Positions 1 to 6,759 of a stretch of 8,476 nt of DNA are shown piece after piece (position 1 is the stretch's first letter; every line of letters begins with the position of its first letter). The notes below the pieces were generated by a model. The model was not told where the DNA came from. It did not search any database and was given only the letters and a program-made list of their open reading frames with translations. The translations under genes and the position numbers were made by a program. This stretch comes from an uncultured Bacilli bacterium (GTDB lineage Bacteria > Bacillota_I > Bacilli_A > RF39 > UBA660). Location: contig CANQHT010000050.1 of NCBI GenBank assembly GCA_947623705.1, forward strand, positions 1-8,476, in the 5' to 3' direction.

Positions 1-740
1 TGAAAAGTATCATCATAAACTACCGTTAAATTATTGTATTGTTTTTGATATTTTTCAATATCTATTTTTTTAAGTAATCCTTTACTTTTACACATTATTG
101 TTACATTTATTTTTAAATTTCTTATCATATCTAAGATGCTCTTATCAGCATAATTATCAATTATAATTAATTCATTTTTAGCTTCTTTCATAATGTCTAA
201 TAATTTTGAATATGCATCGTATATTTGACCATTAAAATATATTTCGTTTATTACTTTCTTTTCTTCAAATTTATTAAAAGATTCTTGCAACAGCTTGATA
301 TCTTCATCGTGTTTTATTACCAAATTATTAATATATTTTTGCTCAATCAATTCATTAGAAATATATTTTCGCATCATAACAAAAGCATCCATAATAACGA
401 TACTAACCTTTGTTGCAACATCACTTTTTAAAATAGTGGCAAGCATTGCAACTCCTTGTTCCGTAAAAACGCGAGGTAAATATTTTCTATGTGCTCCTCG
501 ACCATTTTTCTCATTTTTTAAGGTCGAAATTTTCGACCTTAAAAAATCCCATTCGTCATCTAACAATAACCAAGAGAATCTTTCGGGAAATTTTTCTGGA
601 TTATTTCTAACAGCTTCATTAATTCTTTTTGTTTCTACTCCATAAAGTTTTGCCAAATCAGAGTCTAGCATTACTTGCTTACCCCTAATTTCATAAATCA
701 TATTTGTAATTTTTTGTTCACTTAAAACAATATTGTTCAT
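1..740 (-). CDS. ORF6N-domain (KilA-N-related) DNA-binding protein with PLD-like C-terminal half, partial at left edge
   Basis: The reading frame is open from ATG at 740 to the left edge (246 codons, no stop), so the C-terminus lies outside the window. Residues about 8-100 match the ORF6N domain: an N-terminal MIYEIRGKQVMLDSDLAKLYGV stretch (key residues RG, DSDLA, LYGV), then NNPEKFPERF and VFTEQGVAML, both hallmarks of the family. Residues about 165-246 (FNGQIYDAYS, IIIDNYADKSILD, IEKYQKQY) resemble the phospholipase-D-like C-terminal part found in many stand-alone ORF6N proteins; the usual HDRF motif would fall just beyond the edge. Family members occur in phages, as antirepressor-like proteins, and scattered through gut Bacillota genomes, which suggests mobility; the cellular role of this type is unproven. 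ATG 740 is preferred over in-frame ATG 746 because AAGGGG lies 8 nt upstream of 740 but only 2 nt from 746. The gene has its own strong promoter. Confidence 0.88.
   Translation of the reverse strand, partial: MNNIVLSEQKITNMIYEIRGKQVMLDSDLAKLYGVETKRINEAVRNNPEKFPERFSWLLLDDEWDFLRSKISTLKNEKNGRGAHRKYLPRVFTEQGVAMLATILKSDVATKVSIVIMDAFVMMRKYISNELIEQKYINNLVIKHDEDIKLLQESFNKFEEKKVINEIYFNGQIYDAYSKLLDIMKEAKNELIIIDNYADKSILDMIRNLKINVTIMCKSKGLLKKIDIEKYQKQYNNLTVVYDDTF
514..546. repeat. 33-bp palindrome inside the ORF6N coding region
   Basis: Two perfect 16-bp arms surround a single central base (position 530). The core is AAGGTCGAAA and its complement, flanked by six T on one side and six A on the other. It encodes residues 66-75 (FLRSKISTLK) of the ORF6N protein on the minus strand. 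In RNA it would form a stable hairpin with a run of U after it on either strand, so it looks like a bidirectional terminator placed within a gene. Confidence 0.9.
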
Positions 741-748
741 AACCATTA

Positions 749-754
749 CCCCTT
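749..754 (-). promoter_or_regulatory. Ribosome binding site of the ORF6N gene
   Basis: AAGGGG on the minus strand is 8 nt upstream of ATG 740 and only 2 nt upstream of ATG 746. The spacing selects 740 as the start codon. Confidence 0.65.
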
Positions 755-771
755 TTCTATTATCTAAATTA

Positions 772-800
772 ATTGTAAATGAGCAAGCATATTTTGTCAA
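772..800 (-). promoter_or_regulatory. Sigma-A type promoter of the ORF6N gene
   Basis: On the minus strand TTGACA (800-795) is followed after exactly 17 bp by TACAAT (777-772). This is a perfect -35 and a one-mismatch -10 at optimal spacing. The start of transcription would fall near 765, giving a leader of about 25 nt that contains the AAGGGG ribosome binding site. Confidence 0.8.
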
Positions 801-885
801 TATAAATGTTAATTTACACGTTTTTTCACTTTAATTTTTCCGTTCTAATAAGTAAATATCGCCCATATATTTAAGTGGGTGACTT

Positions 886-3444
886 ATGATAAATTATAAT
901 GGTCTTAGTGATATGGAAGTAGATAATAGTCGTAAAAAGTATGGCACAAATGAACTCAGTAAAGTAAAGAAGAAAACATTCTTTAGTATTCTTTTAGAAT
1001 CTTTAGGAGACCCTATCATTAAAATATTACTTATTGCGTTAGGCATTAAGTTGCTTTTTATTTTTTCTAAATATGATTGGTATGAAACTATTGGAATAGC
1101 TATTGCGGTTATGCTGGCTTCATTTATTTCAACAATATCCGAATATGGTAGCGAAGCGGCTTTTAAAAGACTCCAAAATGAAGTGAGTAAAATTAAAGTT
1201 AAAGTATTTCGTAACAATATTTTAAAAGAAATAATTATTAATGATATTGTGGTAGGAGACATTGTAAGTCTTGCTATTGGGGATCAAATACCCGCTGATG
1301 GAATTTTAGTAAAAGGAAAAATTGCTTGTAACGAGTCGCCTCTTACAGGGGAATCAAAAGATATTAAAAAAGAAATCAATCACAAGTTATATCGGGGTTC
1401 TTTAGTAACGGAAGGCGAAGGATTAATGCTCGTTAAAGTTGTTGGTAATAAAACGGAATACGGTAAAATATCTTTGGAAATTCAAAGTAATGACCCTACT
1501 TCCCCTTTAAAGATAAGATTATATGGTTTAGCCAAGATTATCAGTAAGATTGGTTATATCGGGGCTTTTGTTGTTTCACTTTCCTATCTTTTTAATAAAA
1601 TAGTGCTTGTTAATGATTTCAATTGGGATTTAATTGTAACTACTCTTACGACACCCAAAATTATTTTAAACCATTTAATCTATGCTTTAACTTTATCCGT
1701 GACCATTATAATTGTCGCTGTTCCAGAGGGCCTTCCGATGATGATTACTCTAGTGCTTTCATCTAACATGAAAAGAATGCTTAAAGATAATGTCTTGGTA
1801 AGAAAACCCACCGGAATTGAAACTAGTGGTAATTTAAATTATCTTTTAACAGATAAAACGGGAACACTTACTAAAGGAATTTTAGAAGTTACCCAATTTA
1901 TCAGTGGCGATTTAAAAACTTACAAAAATAGTCAAGATATTAAAAGAACTAAAATATATGATATTATTTATAATTCCATTATGCTTAATAATGAAACCAC
2001 TATTAGTGAAGGAAAATTAATCGGCGGTAATTCTACTGATAAAGCCTTAATTAAATTTTTTAAAAAAGAAGATAAAAAGGTTAATATCAAAAAAAGAATT
2101 CCTTTTGATAGTAAAAATAAATATAGTGCCATTTATTTAGATGATAAAATCTATTTTAAAGGCGCTAGTGAAGTATTACTTCCTAAATGTATTAAATATT
2201 TAAATACTTTAGGAGAAGAAAAATTAATTTTAAATAGTAATTTAATTTTAAGAGAAATTAATAAATATACTCAAAAAGGTTTTAGAGTTATTACTCTTGC
2301 CTATGGAAATGATACCGATAATTTAACATTTTTAGGCTTTATTACTTTAAAAGATGAGTTAAGGAGTGAGGCTAAAGAAGGTATTGAACTTATTAAAAAA
2401 GCGGGAATTAATGTCATTATGATAACAGGTGATGCCAAAGATACCGCTAAAAATATTGCGACTGACTGTGGCATTATCACTAGTCCTACCGATTTAGTTT
2501 TAAGTAGCGATGAATTTAATAAATTAGATGATGAAGAACTAATGAAAATAATTCATAAATTAAAAGTTGTATCGAGAGCCCTTCCCCAAGATAAAAGTCG
2601 TTTAGTAACCATTTTAGAAAGCATGAATTTAATTGTGGGAATGACGGGTGATGGCGTTAATGATGCACCCGCTTTAAAGAAAGCCAATGTTGGATTTGCC
2701 ATGGGAAGTGGTACAGAGGTTGCTAAAGAAGCCAGTGATATTGTTATTTTAGACAATAATATTTTATCGATAAGTGAAGCCATTTTATATGGAAGAACCA
2801 TTTTTAAAAGTATCAGAAGGTTTGTAATCTATCAATTAACTGTTAATATGACCGCCCTATTTTTATCCATTGTCGGTTCTTATATTGGTGTAAGTACCCC
2901 TATTACGATTATTCAAATGTTATGGCTTAATATGATAATGGATACTTTTGCAGGATTAGCCTTCTCTTATGAAGCACCACTTAAATATTATATGGAACAT
3001 AAACCTAAGAAACCAACTGAACCAATTATTAATAAATATATGTATAGTCAAATTATAATTACGGGATTGTATTCTGCCCTACTTTGTATTCTATTTTTAA
3101 AATTACCTCTATTTAAAGAAATAATTCGTTCCGAAGAAAAATATTTTATGACGGCTTATTTTGCATTATTTATTTTTATTGGTATCTTTAATGCTTTTAA
3201 TGCCAGAACCGAAAGATTAAATATTTTATCTAACATTTTTAAAAACAAAGTATTCTTAATTGTTTTCTCCTTTATAATTATTGCCCAAATATTTTTAATT
3301 TATAATGGACATGAATTATTCAGAACCTTTGGTTTAACTCCTTTTGAACTTGTTTTTGTCATAGTGATGGCTTTCACCGTTATTCCTTTTGATTTCCTTA
3401 GAAAAATTATCCTAAAGAAAAAAGGCCTAAGCCTTGAAGTTTAA
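886..3444 (+). CDS. P-type Ca2+-transporting ATPase, plasma-membrane (type IIB/PMCA) class
   Basis: An 852-residue integral membrane pump expected to export Ca2+ at the cost of ATP. Visible motifs in order: PADG (136-139), actuator TGES (154-157), M4 PEGLP (280-284), phosphorylation site DKTGTLT with Asp323, nucleotide-binding KGASE (425-429), TGD (514-516) and hinge TGDGVND (587-593). M5 carries QLTVN (Asn654) and M6 LWLNMIMDTFAGLA (Asn682, Asp686), the pattern of PMCA pumps. The position matching the SERCA site-I glutamate in M5 is Ala657, so one Ca2+ per cycle is expected. Ten membrane helices can be placed (about 43-60, 66-86, 218-236, 263-293, 643-668, 672-692, 720-741, 755-773, 788-806, 818-840). 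There is no calmodulin-type C-terminal tail. The start ATG 886 has GGGTGA three bases upstream. No strong promoter is visible in the 145-bp gap shared with the divergent ORF6N gene. The metal is inferred from the family and not proven. Confidence 0.93.
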   Translation: MINYNGLSDMEVDNSRKKYGTNELSKVKKKTFFSILLESLGDPIIKILLIALGIKLLFIFSKYDWYETIGIAIAVMLASFISTISEYGSEAAFKRLQNEVSKIKVKVFRNNILKEIIINDIVVGDIVSLAIGDQIPADGILVKGKIACNESPLTGESKDIKKEINHKLYRGSLVTEGEGLMLVKVVGNKTEYGKISLEIQSNDPTSPLKIRLYGLAKIISKIGYIGAFVVSLSYLFNKIVLVNDFNWDLIVTTLTTPKIILNHLIYALTLSVTIIIVAVPEGLPMMITLVLSSNMKRMLKDNVLVRKPTGIETSGNLNYLLTDKTGTLTKGILEVTQFISGDLKTYKNSQDIKRTKIYDIIYNSIMLNNETTISEGKLIGGNSTDKALIKFFKKEDKKVNIKKRIPFDSKNKYSAIYLDDKIYFKGASEVLLPKCIKYLNTLGEEKLILNSNLILREINKYTQKGFRVITLAYGNDTDNLTFLGFITLKDELRSEAKEGIELIKKAGINVIMITGDAKDTAKNIATDCGIITSPTDLVLSSDEFNKLDDEELMKIIHKLKVVSRALPQDKSRLVTILESMNLIVGMTGDGVNDAPALKKANVGFAMGSGTEVAKEASDIVILDNNILSISEAILYGRTIFKSIRRFVIYQLTVNMTALFLSIVGSYIGVSTPITIIQMLWLNMIMDTFAGLAFSYEAPLKYYMEHKPKKPTEPIINKYMYSQIIITGLYSALLCILFLKLPLFKEIIRSEEKYFMTAYFALFIFIGIFNAFNARTERLNILSNIFKNKVFLIVFSFIIIAQIFLIYNGHELFRTFGLTPFELVFVIVMAFTVIPFDFLRKIILKKKGLSLEV
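3418..3435 (-). terminator. Possible intrinsic terminator of the repeat-protein gene, inside the ATPase 3' end
   Basis: Read on the minus strand: AAGGC, loop TTAG, GCCTT, then TTTTCTTT, starting 9 nt after the stop codon of the repeat-protein gene. The stem is only 5 bp, so strength is uncertain. On the plus strand the same stem lacks a good U tract, so it would serve the minus-strand gene. Confidence 0.45.
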
Positions 3445-6057
3445 TTATTTACTAATATAGATTTTTTTAGTTGCAGATGCACTACATGATCCTGCCTTAC
3501 TACATAATCTTAAATAAGTATTTTGATTTCTAACAGCTGAATAGGTCATATAACTCGTTAAAGCAACTTCGCCATTAGCGTTTGTCCAACCACTACCATC
3601 AGTATAAGTATATTGCCATTTATCTATTCCTGAAGCTCCAACTGTTCCTATTAATTCTAAAATTATATCATCATTATTTGCTTGACCATCACTTGCTAAT
3701 ATTCCCAAATGTTTAATCTTATAGCTTAACCCTGATTCACTACCAATATCAAATCTTGCTTTAGTCCAATCACCACTTGGTACTCCTTCAAGTAATATTT
3801 TAGTTTGACCAGCTTTTAGTGTCTTAGTTATAGTTCTTACATCATGATATGGCAAAGTATTATTAGCCCATAAAAATTGTACTTGGATATCTTTACTTAA
3901 AGGACTAGCTAATTCAATAAAACCACCAGTTATATTTTTAAATTTACTAACATCTTCAAAGGATATGGCAGGGTCATAACCAGTAACAACCCAAGTACCA
4001 TCTATTCCATAATCTTTAGCATAATAAGCATAACTAGGTACAATATATGATGTTCCTCCCCATAAATCATATATAGTCTTTACACTTGTAATAGTAGGCT
4101 TTACAGTATCTATTTTAATTTCTGTAGTTTTAGTATCACTACATGAACCAGCTTTACTACATAATCTTAAATAAGTGTTTTGCATTCTATTAGCAGAATA
4201 AGTCATATAAGTTGTTAAATTTTGATCTCCATTGGTCTTTGTCCAATTACTACCATCTGTATAAGTATATTCCCATTTATCTATTCCTGAATCTCCAACT
4301 GTTCCAATTAATTCTAAGATTACATTATCATTATTGGCATATTCATTCTTTGATAATATTCCTAAATGTTTAATTTTATAACTTAACCCACTTTGAGTAC
4401 CAATATCAAATCTTATTTTAGTCCATTCACCATCTGGTACACCTTCAATTAATAATTTAGTTTCTCCAGCCTTTAATGTTTTAGTTATACATTTTGTACC
4501 ACTATATCCTGCTGTAGTATTGGCCCATAATAATTGAATATTTATATCTTTACTTAAGGGACTATCTAATTCTACAAAACCACCAGTTATATTTTTAAAT
4601 CTGCTAACATCTTCAAAAGATATTGATGGATCATTTCCATTAGTAACCCAAGTACCATCTATTCCATAGTCTTTATCATAATGGGAATAACTTGGTACAA
4701 TATATGGTGTTCCTCCCCATAAATCATATATTTTTTTAATACTAGTAATAGTTGGTTTTACAGTATCAATTTTAATTTCCGTAGTTTCCGTATCACTACA
4801 TAAACCAGACTTACTACATAATCTTAAATAAGTGTTTTGCATTCTATTATCAGAATAGGTCATATAAGTTGTTATATTTTGGTCTCCATTGGTCTTTGTC
4901 CAATTACTACCATTTGTATAAGTATATTCCCATTTATCTACTCCTGATACACCCGTAGTACCAGTTAATTCTAAAATTACATCATCATTATTAGCATATT
5001 CATTAGTTGTCAATATTCCTAAATGTTTTATCTTATAACTTAATCCAGCTTCAATTCCAATATCAAATCTTACTTTAGTCCATTCACCTTCCGGTACTCC
5101 ATCAACTATTATTTTTGTTTCTCCAGCCGGTAGTAATTTAGTTAATTTACGAGAATCATGATATCCAGCCGTATTATTAGCCCATAAGAATTGAACATAT
5201 ATATCTTTATTAAATGGCTCAGCTACTTCAAAATATCCTCCGGTAATATTTGTAAATCGACTAACATCATTAATTGAAATTGATGGGTCATTTCCTTGAG
5301 ATATCCAAGTACCATCTACTCCATAATCTTTAGCATATCCCGTTTCAGTACTATTAATACTATAAGAGTTACTTCCCCATAAATCATAGATTTTTTTAAC
5401 ACTAGTAATAGTTGGCTTTTCTGTATCATATATTATTTTATCACTGGCTTTTTTTATAGTATCAATACTTTTTAAATAGGCATAAATAGTTTTTTCTTCA
5501 TTAGTATCAGTTTTAAAAGTATAATTTGTATTAATGCTTTTATCAATAACTTTTTGCCAAATACAATTAGTAGTATTATCTTCTTCACTTAGACAATATT
5601 CATTAATTCCTTCTTCTTCCCAACTTAAAGTTACAGGATTACTTTTTTCACTTGTGTATTTTGGAGTGGTATTTTCTTTTATGTAAAAGGTATAATTACC
5701 TGCCTCTTCTTTATAGGGATCAAAATATAATGTACAATAAACAGTTTTATTACTTGTTACAGTTATTCCTTCTGAAGAAAATTCTAAAATATCTTCTACT
5801 TTATTATCTTGCATATCTAAGCAATAACTTTGATCTTTATTTAAATAATATCCCTTAGGATATAAACTTGTTCCTTGATATGGTTCATATTCTTCGCCAT
5901 TTTTTAAATAAACAGCAAATTGTTTATTTTTATTTTTTACTTCATCTCTTGTATTATAATTATTTCTTTGCAAAAAAGATTGGTATGTTAAATGGACCAT
6001 TATTAATTCAATTACTAAAAGAATTGTTATTATAATTTTTTTATATTTTAATCTCAT
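3445..6057 (-). CDS. Large secreted or membrane-anchored protein with three tandem repeats of about 220 residues
   Basis: An 870-residue protein that I cannot assign to a named family. A basic N-terminus (RLKYKK) is followed by a hydrophobic segment at about 8-27, which fits a signal anchor or signal peptide; there is no lipobox Cys and no C-terminal LPXTG sorting signal. Residues about 45-210 look like Ig-like beta domains with four Cys (79, 108, 155, 165). Three repeats follow (211-430, 431-649, 650-870), each opening with D-T-x-K-P-T-I-T-S. Each repeat has a first part of about 145 residues (YDLWGG, DYGIDGTW, SGLSYKIKHLGI) that suggests a jelly-roll or carbohydrate-binding-like sandwich, and an Ig-like second part ending in LCSKAGSC with a close Cys pair. 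The protein therefore probably projects outward as an adhesin or glycan-binding rod; this is inference. A GAAGAG-type ribosome binding site lies about 7 nt before ATG 6057. Its promoter holds a G8 run. Its last codon abuts the convergent ATPase gene. Confidence 0.85.
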   Translation of the reverse strand: MRLKYKKIIITILLVIELIMVHLTYQSFLQRNNYNTRDEVKNKNKQFAVYLKNGEEYEPYQGTSLYPKGYYLNKDQSYCLDMQDNKVEDILEFSSEGITVTSNKTVYCTLYFDPYKEEAGNYTFYIKENTTPKYTSEKSNPVTLSWEEEGINEYCLSEEDNTTNCIWQKVIDKSINTNYTFKTDTNEEKTIYAYLKSIDTIKKASDKIIYDTEKPTITSVKKIYDLWGSNSYSINSTETGYAKDYGVDGTWISQGNDPSISINDVSRFTNITGGYFEVAEPFNKDIYVQFLWANNTAGYHDSRKLTKLLPAGETKIIVDGVPEGEWTKVRFDIGIEAGLSYKIKHLGILTTNEYANNDDVILELTGTTGVSGVDKWEYTYTNGSNWTKTNGDQNITTYMTYSDNRMQNTYLRLCSKSGLCSDTETTEIKIDTVKPTITSIKKIYDLWGGTPYIVPSYSHYDKDYGIDGTWVTNGNDPSISFEDVSRFKNITGGFVELDSPLSKDINIQLLWANTTAGYSGTKCITKTLKAGETKLLIEGVPDGEWTKIRFDIGTQSGLSYKIKHLGILSKNEYANNDNVILELIGTVGDSGIDKWEYTYTDGSNWTKTNGDQNLTTYMTYSANRMQNTYLRLCSKAGSCSDTKTTEIKIDTVKPTITSVKTIYDLWGGTSYIVPSYAYYAKDYGIDGTWVVTGYDPAISFEDVSKFKNITGGFIELASPLSKDIQVQFLWANNTLPYHDVRTITKTLKAGQTKILLEGVPSGDWTKARFDIGSESGLSYKIKHLGILASDGQANNDDIILELIGTVGASGIDKWQYTYTDGSGWTNANGEVALTSYMTYSAVRNQNTYLRLCSKAGSCSASATKKIYISK
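3448..4110 (-). repeat. Surface-protein repeat unit 3 (residues 650-870)
   Basis: Third unit, 221 codons, from DTVKPTITS to the C-terminus (KKIYISK). The final Ig-like part differs most from the other two (GSGWTNANGEVALTS, then ASATKKIYISK). The Cys852/Cys858 pair is kept. The protein ends directly after this unit with no anchor. Confidence 0.9.
4111..4767 (-). repeat. Surface-protein repeat unit 2 (residues 431-649)
   Basis: Second unit, 219 codons, from DTVKPTITS to TTEIKI. Its first part is closest to unit 3 and its second part closest to unit 1. It carries the usual Cys633/Cys639 pair and an extra unpaired Cys523 that the other units lack. Confidence 0.9.
4768..5427 (-). repeat. Surface-protein repeat unit 1 (residues 211-430)
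   Basis: First of three tandem units, 220 codons. It begins DTEKPTITS and ends with the Cys414/Cys420 pair and TTEIKI. It is the most divergent unit in its first part (GSNSYSINSTETGY where the others have GGT.YIVPSY), while its second part closely matches unit 2. Confidence 0.9.
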
Positions 6058-6084
6058 AAGACATCTCTTCTATCCTATGATTTT

Positions 6085-6112
6085 AGTATAAACTACCCCC
6101 CCCGAAAGTCAA
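6085..6112 (-). promoter_or_regulatory. Promoter of the repeat-protein gene with a G8 tract in its spacer
   Basis: On the minus strand TTGACT (6112-6107) and TATACT (6090-6085) are separated by 16 bp: TTC, eight G, then TAGTT. Each hexamer has one mismatch to consensus. Transcription would start near 6078, leaving a leader of about 20 nt before ATG 6057. With 16 bp the spacer is one short of the optimal 17; gain of one G would give 17, so slippage in the run could set promoter strength. Confidence 0.75.
6096..6103 (-). repeat. Homopolymer of eight G (C on plus strand)
   Basis: Eight consecutive C on the plus strand, in DNA where G or C runs longer than four or five are otherwise not seen in this window. 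It sits between the -35 and -10 boxes of the repeat-protein promoter. Confidence 0.97.
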
Positions 6113-6113
6113 T

Positions 6114-6144
6114 AAAAAGCAGTCAATTTTTTGACTGCTTTTTT
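6114..6144 (-). terminator. Intrinsic terminator of pgsA
   Basis: On the minus strand, seven bases after the pgsA stop, six A lead into GCAGTCAA, a loop of four A, TTGACTGC and five T. The 8-bp stem can extend through the A/T flanks. The plus-strand reading also ends in six T, so it could work in both directions. The -35 box of the repeat-protein promoter begins two bases after the T run. Confidence 0.85.
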
Positions 6145-6150
6145 AATTTT

Positions 6151-6759
6151 TTATTTCTTTGGAAATAAATATACTCTTGATTTCGTATAATAATCGACTC
6201 CACTTATTACTGATAATAAAGTAGCAAGTAATAATAATAATTTATCAATTGGAACATTTATAAAGACAAATGGAATATTGTTAAATAAAGTTAAAACTAT
6301 CCCAATCATCATACACATCGTTTTAGCTTTACCAATGTAAGATGCTGCGACTACTTTACCATTGTTGCCACATACCATTTTACAAGAATCAACTATTATA
6401 TCTCTTGTAATAATAACTACTGGTATAAGTACTGGTATTAATCTATCATAAGCTAGTATAATTAATAAACCATTAACTAAAATTTTGTCGGCGATAGCAT
6501 CGGCTACTTTACCAAAATCGGTAACTAAATTACGGCTTCTCGCTAAATAACCATCTATAAAGTCAGTTACTGAAGCAATTATAAATACAATACCAGCGAT
6601 AATATACTTTAGACTTAAGATATCGCCTTTAATTAAATATTCCGGAAATACTACATTTAAATCATACCAAGGAATAAGTAAAAATATTAAAAGTAATATT
6701 CCTAATATTATTCTCGCCACGGTTATTTTATTTGGTAAATTCAATTTCACTATTATCAC
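6151..6759 (-). CDS. pgsA: CDP-diacylglycerol--glycerol-3-phosphate 3-phosphatidyltransferase
   Basis: Makes phosphatidylglycerol phosphate from CDP-diacylglycerol and glycerol 3-phosphate in the membrane, the committed step to phosphatidylglycerol and cardiolipin. The full CDP-alcohol phosphotransferase signature is present: D66-x2-D69-G70-x2-A73-R74-x8-G83-x3-D87-x3-D91. The early LPNKITVAR segment and later ITRD (117-120) and GKAK (143-146) are typical of PgsA. Length (about 200 residues) and several hydrophobic helices fit the family. The frame opens with GTG at 6759, whose G is the last base of the upstream TAG stop (TAGTG). A second in-frame GTG at 6750 would give MKLNLPNKI, closer to the usual PgsA N-terminus; no strong Shine-Dalgarno decides between them. 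The overlap implies translational coupling with the RodZ-like gene, the same order as ymfM-pgsA in Bacillus. Confidence 0.93.
   Translation of the reverse strand: MIIVKLNLPNKITVARIILGILLLIFLLIPWYDLNVVFPEYLIKGDILSLKYIIAGIVFIIASVTDFIDGYLARSRNLVTDFGKVADAIADKILVNGLLIILAYDRLIPVLIPVVIITRDIIVDSCKMVCGNNGKVVAASYIGKAKTMCMMIGIVLTLFNNIPFVFINVPIDKLLLLLATLLSVISGVDYYTKSRVYLFPKK

Noticed and set aside
225..645. Two plus-strand open frames (68 and 116 residues)
   Set aside because: They lie antisense to the ORF6N gene, have Phe/Ile/Ser-rich low-complexity products and no ribosome binding site. They are shadows of the real minus-strand gene.
825..851. TTCACT...TAATAA as a promoter for the ATPase
   Set aside because: The spacer is 15 bp and both boxes are weak; not better than expected in AT-rich DNA.
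894..1262. Minus-strand open frame of 122 residues
   Set aside because: Fully antisense to the actuator part of the ATPase, which has clear family motifs there.
2553..2801. Minus-strand open frame of 82 residues
   Set aside because: Antisense to the ATPase hinge region; no independent support.
3448..5427. Tandem repeats as a CRISPR-like array
   Set aside because: Units are about 660 bp, contiguous and in-frame coding sequence without spacers.
5652..5858. Plus-strand open frame of 68 residues
   Set aside because: Antisense to the N-terminal part of the repeat protein; Leu/Tyr-rich product without a ribosome binding site.
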